A stretch of 64,000 bases of DNA, taken from NCBI GenBank assembly GCA_905116865.2, contig CAJHNH020002020.1, positions 62,001 through 126,000 on the forward strand, given 5' to 3'. Source of the stretch: Candidula unifasciata (Eukaryota; Mollusca; Gastropoda; Stylommatophora; Geomitridae). Shown here in pieces: positions 63,771 through 64,000 of this stretch (position 1 is its first letter; every line of letters begins with the position of its first letter). A program made the position numbers and the translations under genes. A model generated the notes under the pieces. That model was not told where the DNA came from and did not search any database. It saw only the letters and a program-made list of their open reading frames with translations.

Positions 63771-63874
63771 GCTGAGGTTTCATTTCCAAGAAGATGGTGA
63801 CTGTTAATTTCACATATGTGAGCTTCTGATATTGAGCAAATTTGGCACTGGTAGCACAGTGTCACTGGCGAATA

Positions 63875-64000
63875 ATAATATCATCATCATCATCATGTGC
63901 CCTGCCAACTGGCGTAGGCACTCATGCGTCTCCACAGATCACGATCCCTGGTTGCCTGGAACAGCTCTCTTGATGATATCCCTCCATGCCATCATTTCAG
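63875..64000 (-). repeat. TCATCATCA-flanked repeat, cut by window end
   Basis: TAATATCATCATCATCATCA, then CAACTGGCGTAGGCACTCAT and CGTCTCCACAGATCACG, as in 4796-4990. Confidence 0.5.

Overview
This is a stretch of animal nuclear DNA, most likely from a mollusc and probably a gastropod. It is intron-dominated and AT-rich. It is packed with LINE fragments, tRNA-derived SINEs and minisatellites, and genes are split into 45-150 bp exons with GT-AG borders. The gastropod reading rests on three things: secreted Ig plus H-type lectin proteins resembling snail immune lectins, TTAGGG-type repeats, and a SPIN-like hAT element of a kind reported from snails. No bacterial-type operon, CRISPR array or rRNA is present.

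The backbone is one large plus-strand gene, a proton-coupled oligopeptide transporter of the SLC15A1/2 (PEPT) group. I could place 17 coding exons from 8588 to about 63.77 kb. Exons 1-16 join in phase to give 457 codons: N-terminus, helices 1-9 and the start of the big extracellular loop. The last helices lie beyond the window. Only about 1.4 kb of the 55 kb span is coding. The longest intron (37194-54510, 17.3 kb) holds two complete genes on the opposite strand.

Those two nested genes (A: exons 44523-44445 and 40898-39910; B: exons 53559-53511 and 49708-48894) are tandem paralogues. Each has a short signal-peptide exon, one phase-1 intron, and one large exon encoding an Ig-like domain, a coiled coil and a C-terminal H-type lectin domain with a conserved Cys pair. 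This is the layout of variable Ig-lectin defence proteins (the FREP-like plan) with an H-type lectin as the binding head. Gene A also carries a Thr-rich mucin-like insert inside its Ig domain and has a good TATA box. This pair is the most interesting content of the window.

The rest is repeats. 1-8.3 kb is an array of LINE pieces with a 741 bp foldback element carrying telomere-like repeats in its arms. 11.5-20.1 kb and 23.8-26.1 kb hold minisatellites of 42, 26, 24, 74 and 45 bp units, two of them split by transposon insertions. 36.8-37.0 kb has a SPIN-like hAT MITE just upstream of transporter exon 11. 38.7-39.4 kb is a 26 bp minisatellite with a 104 bp higher-order period. 47.7-48.5 kb is a dead mariner, 54.6-57.9 kb contains RNase H LINE copies, and 58.0-59.0 kb is a pogo/Tigger-like relic with a nested SINE. 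Several LINEs and SINEs share GAA-repeat tails.
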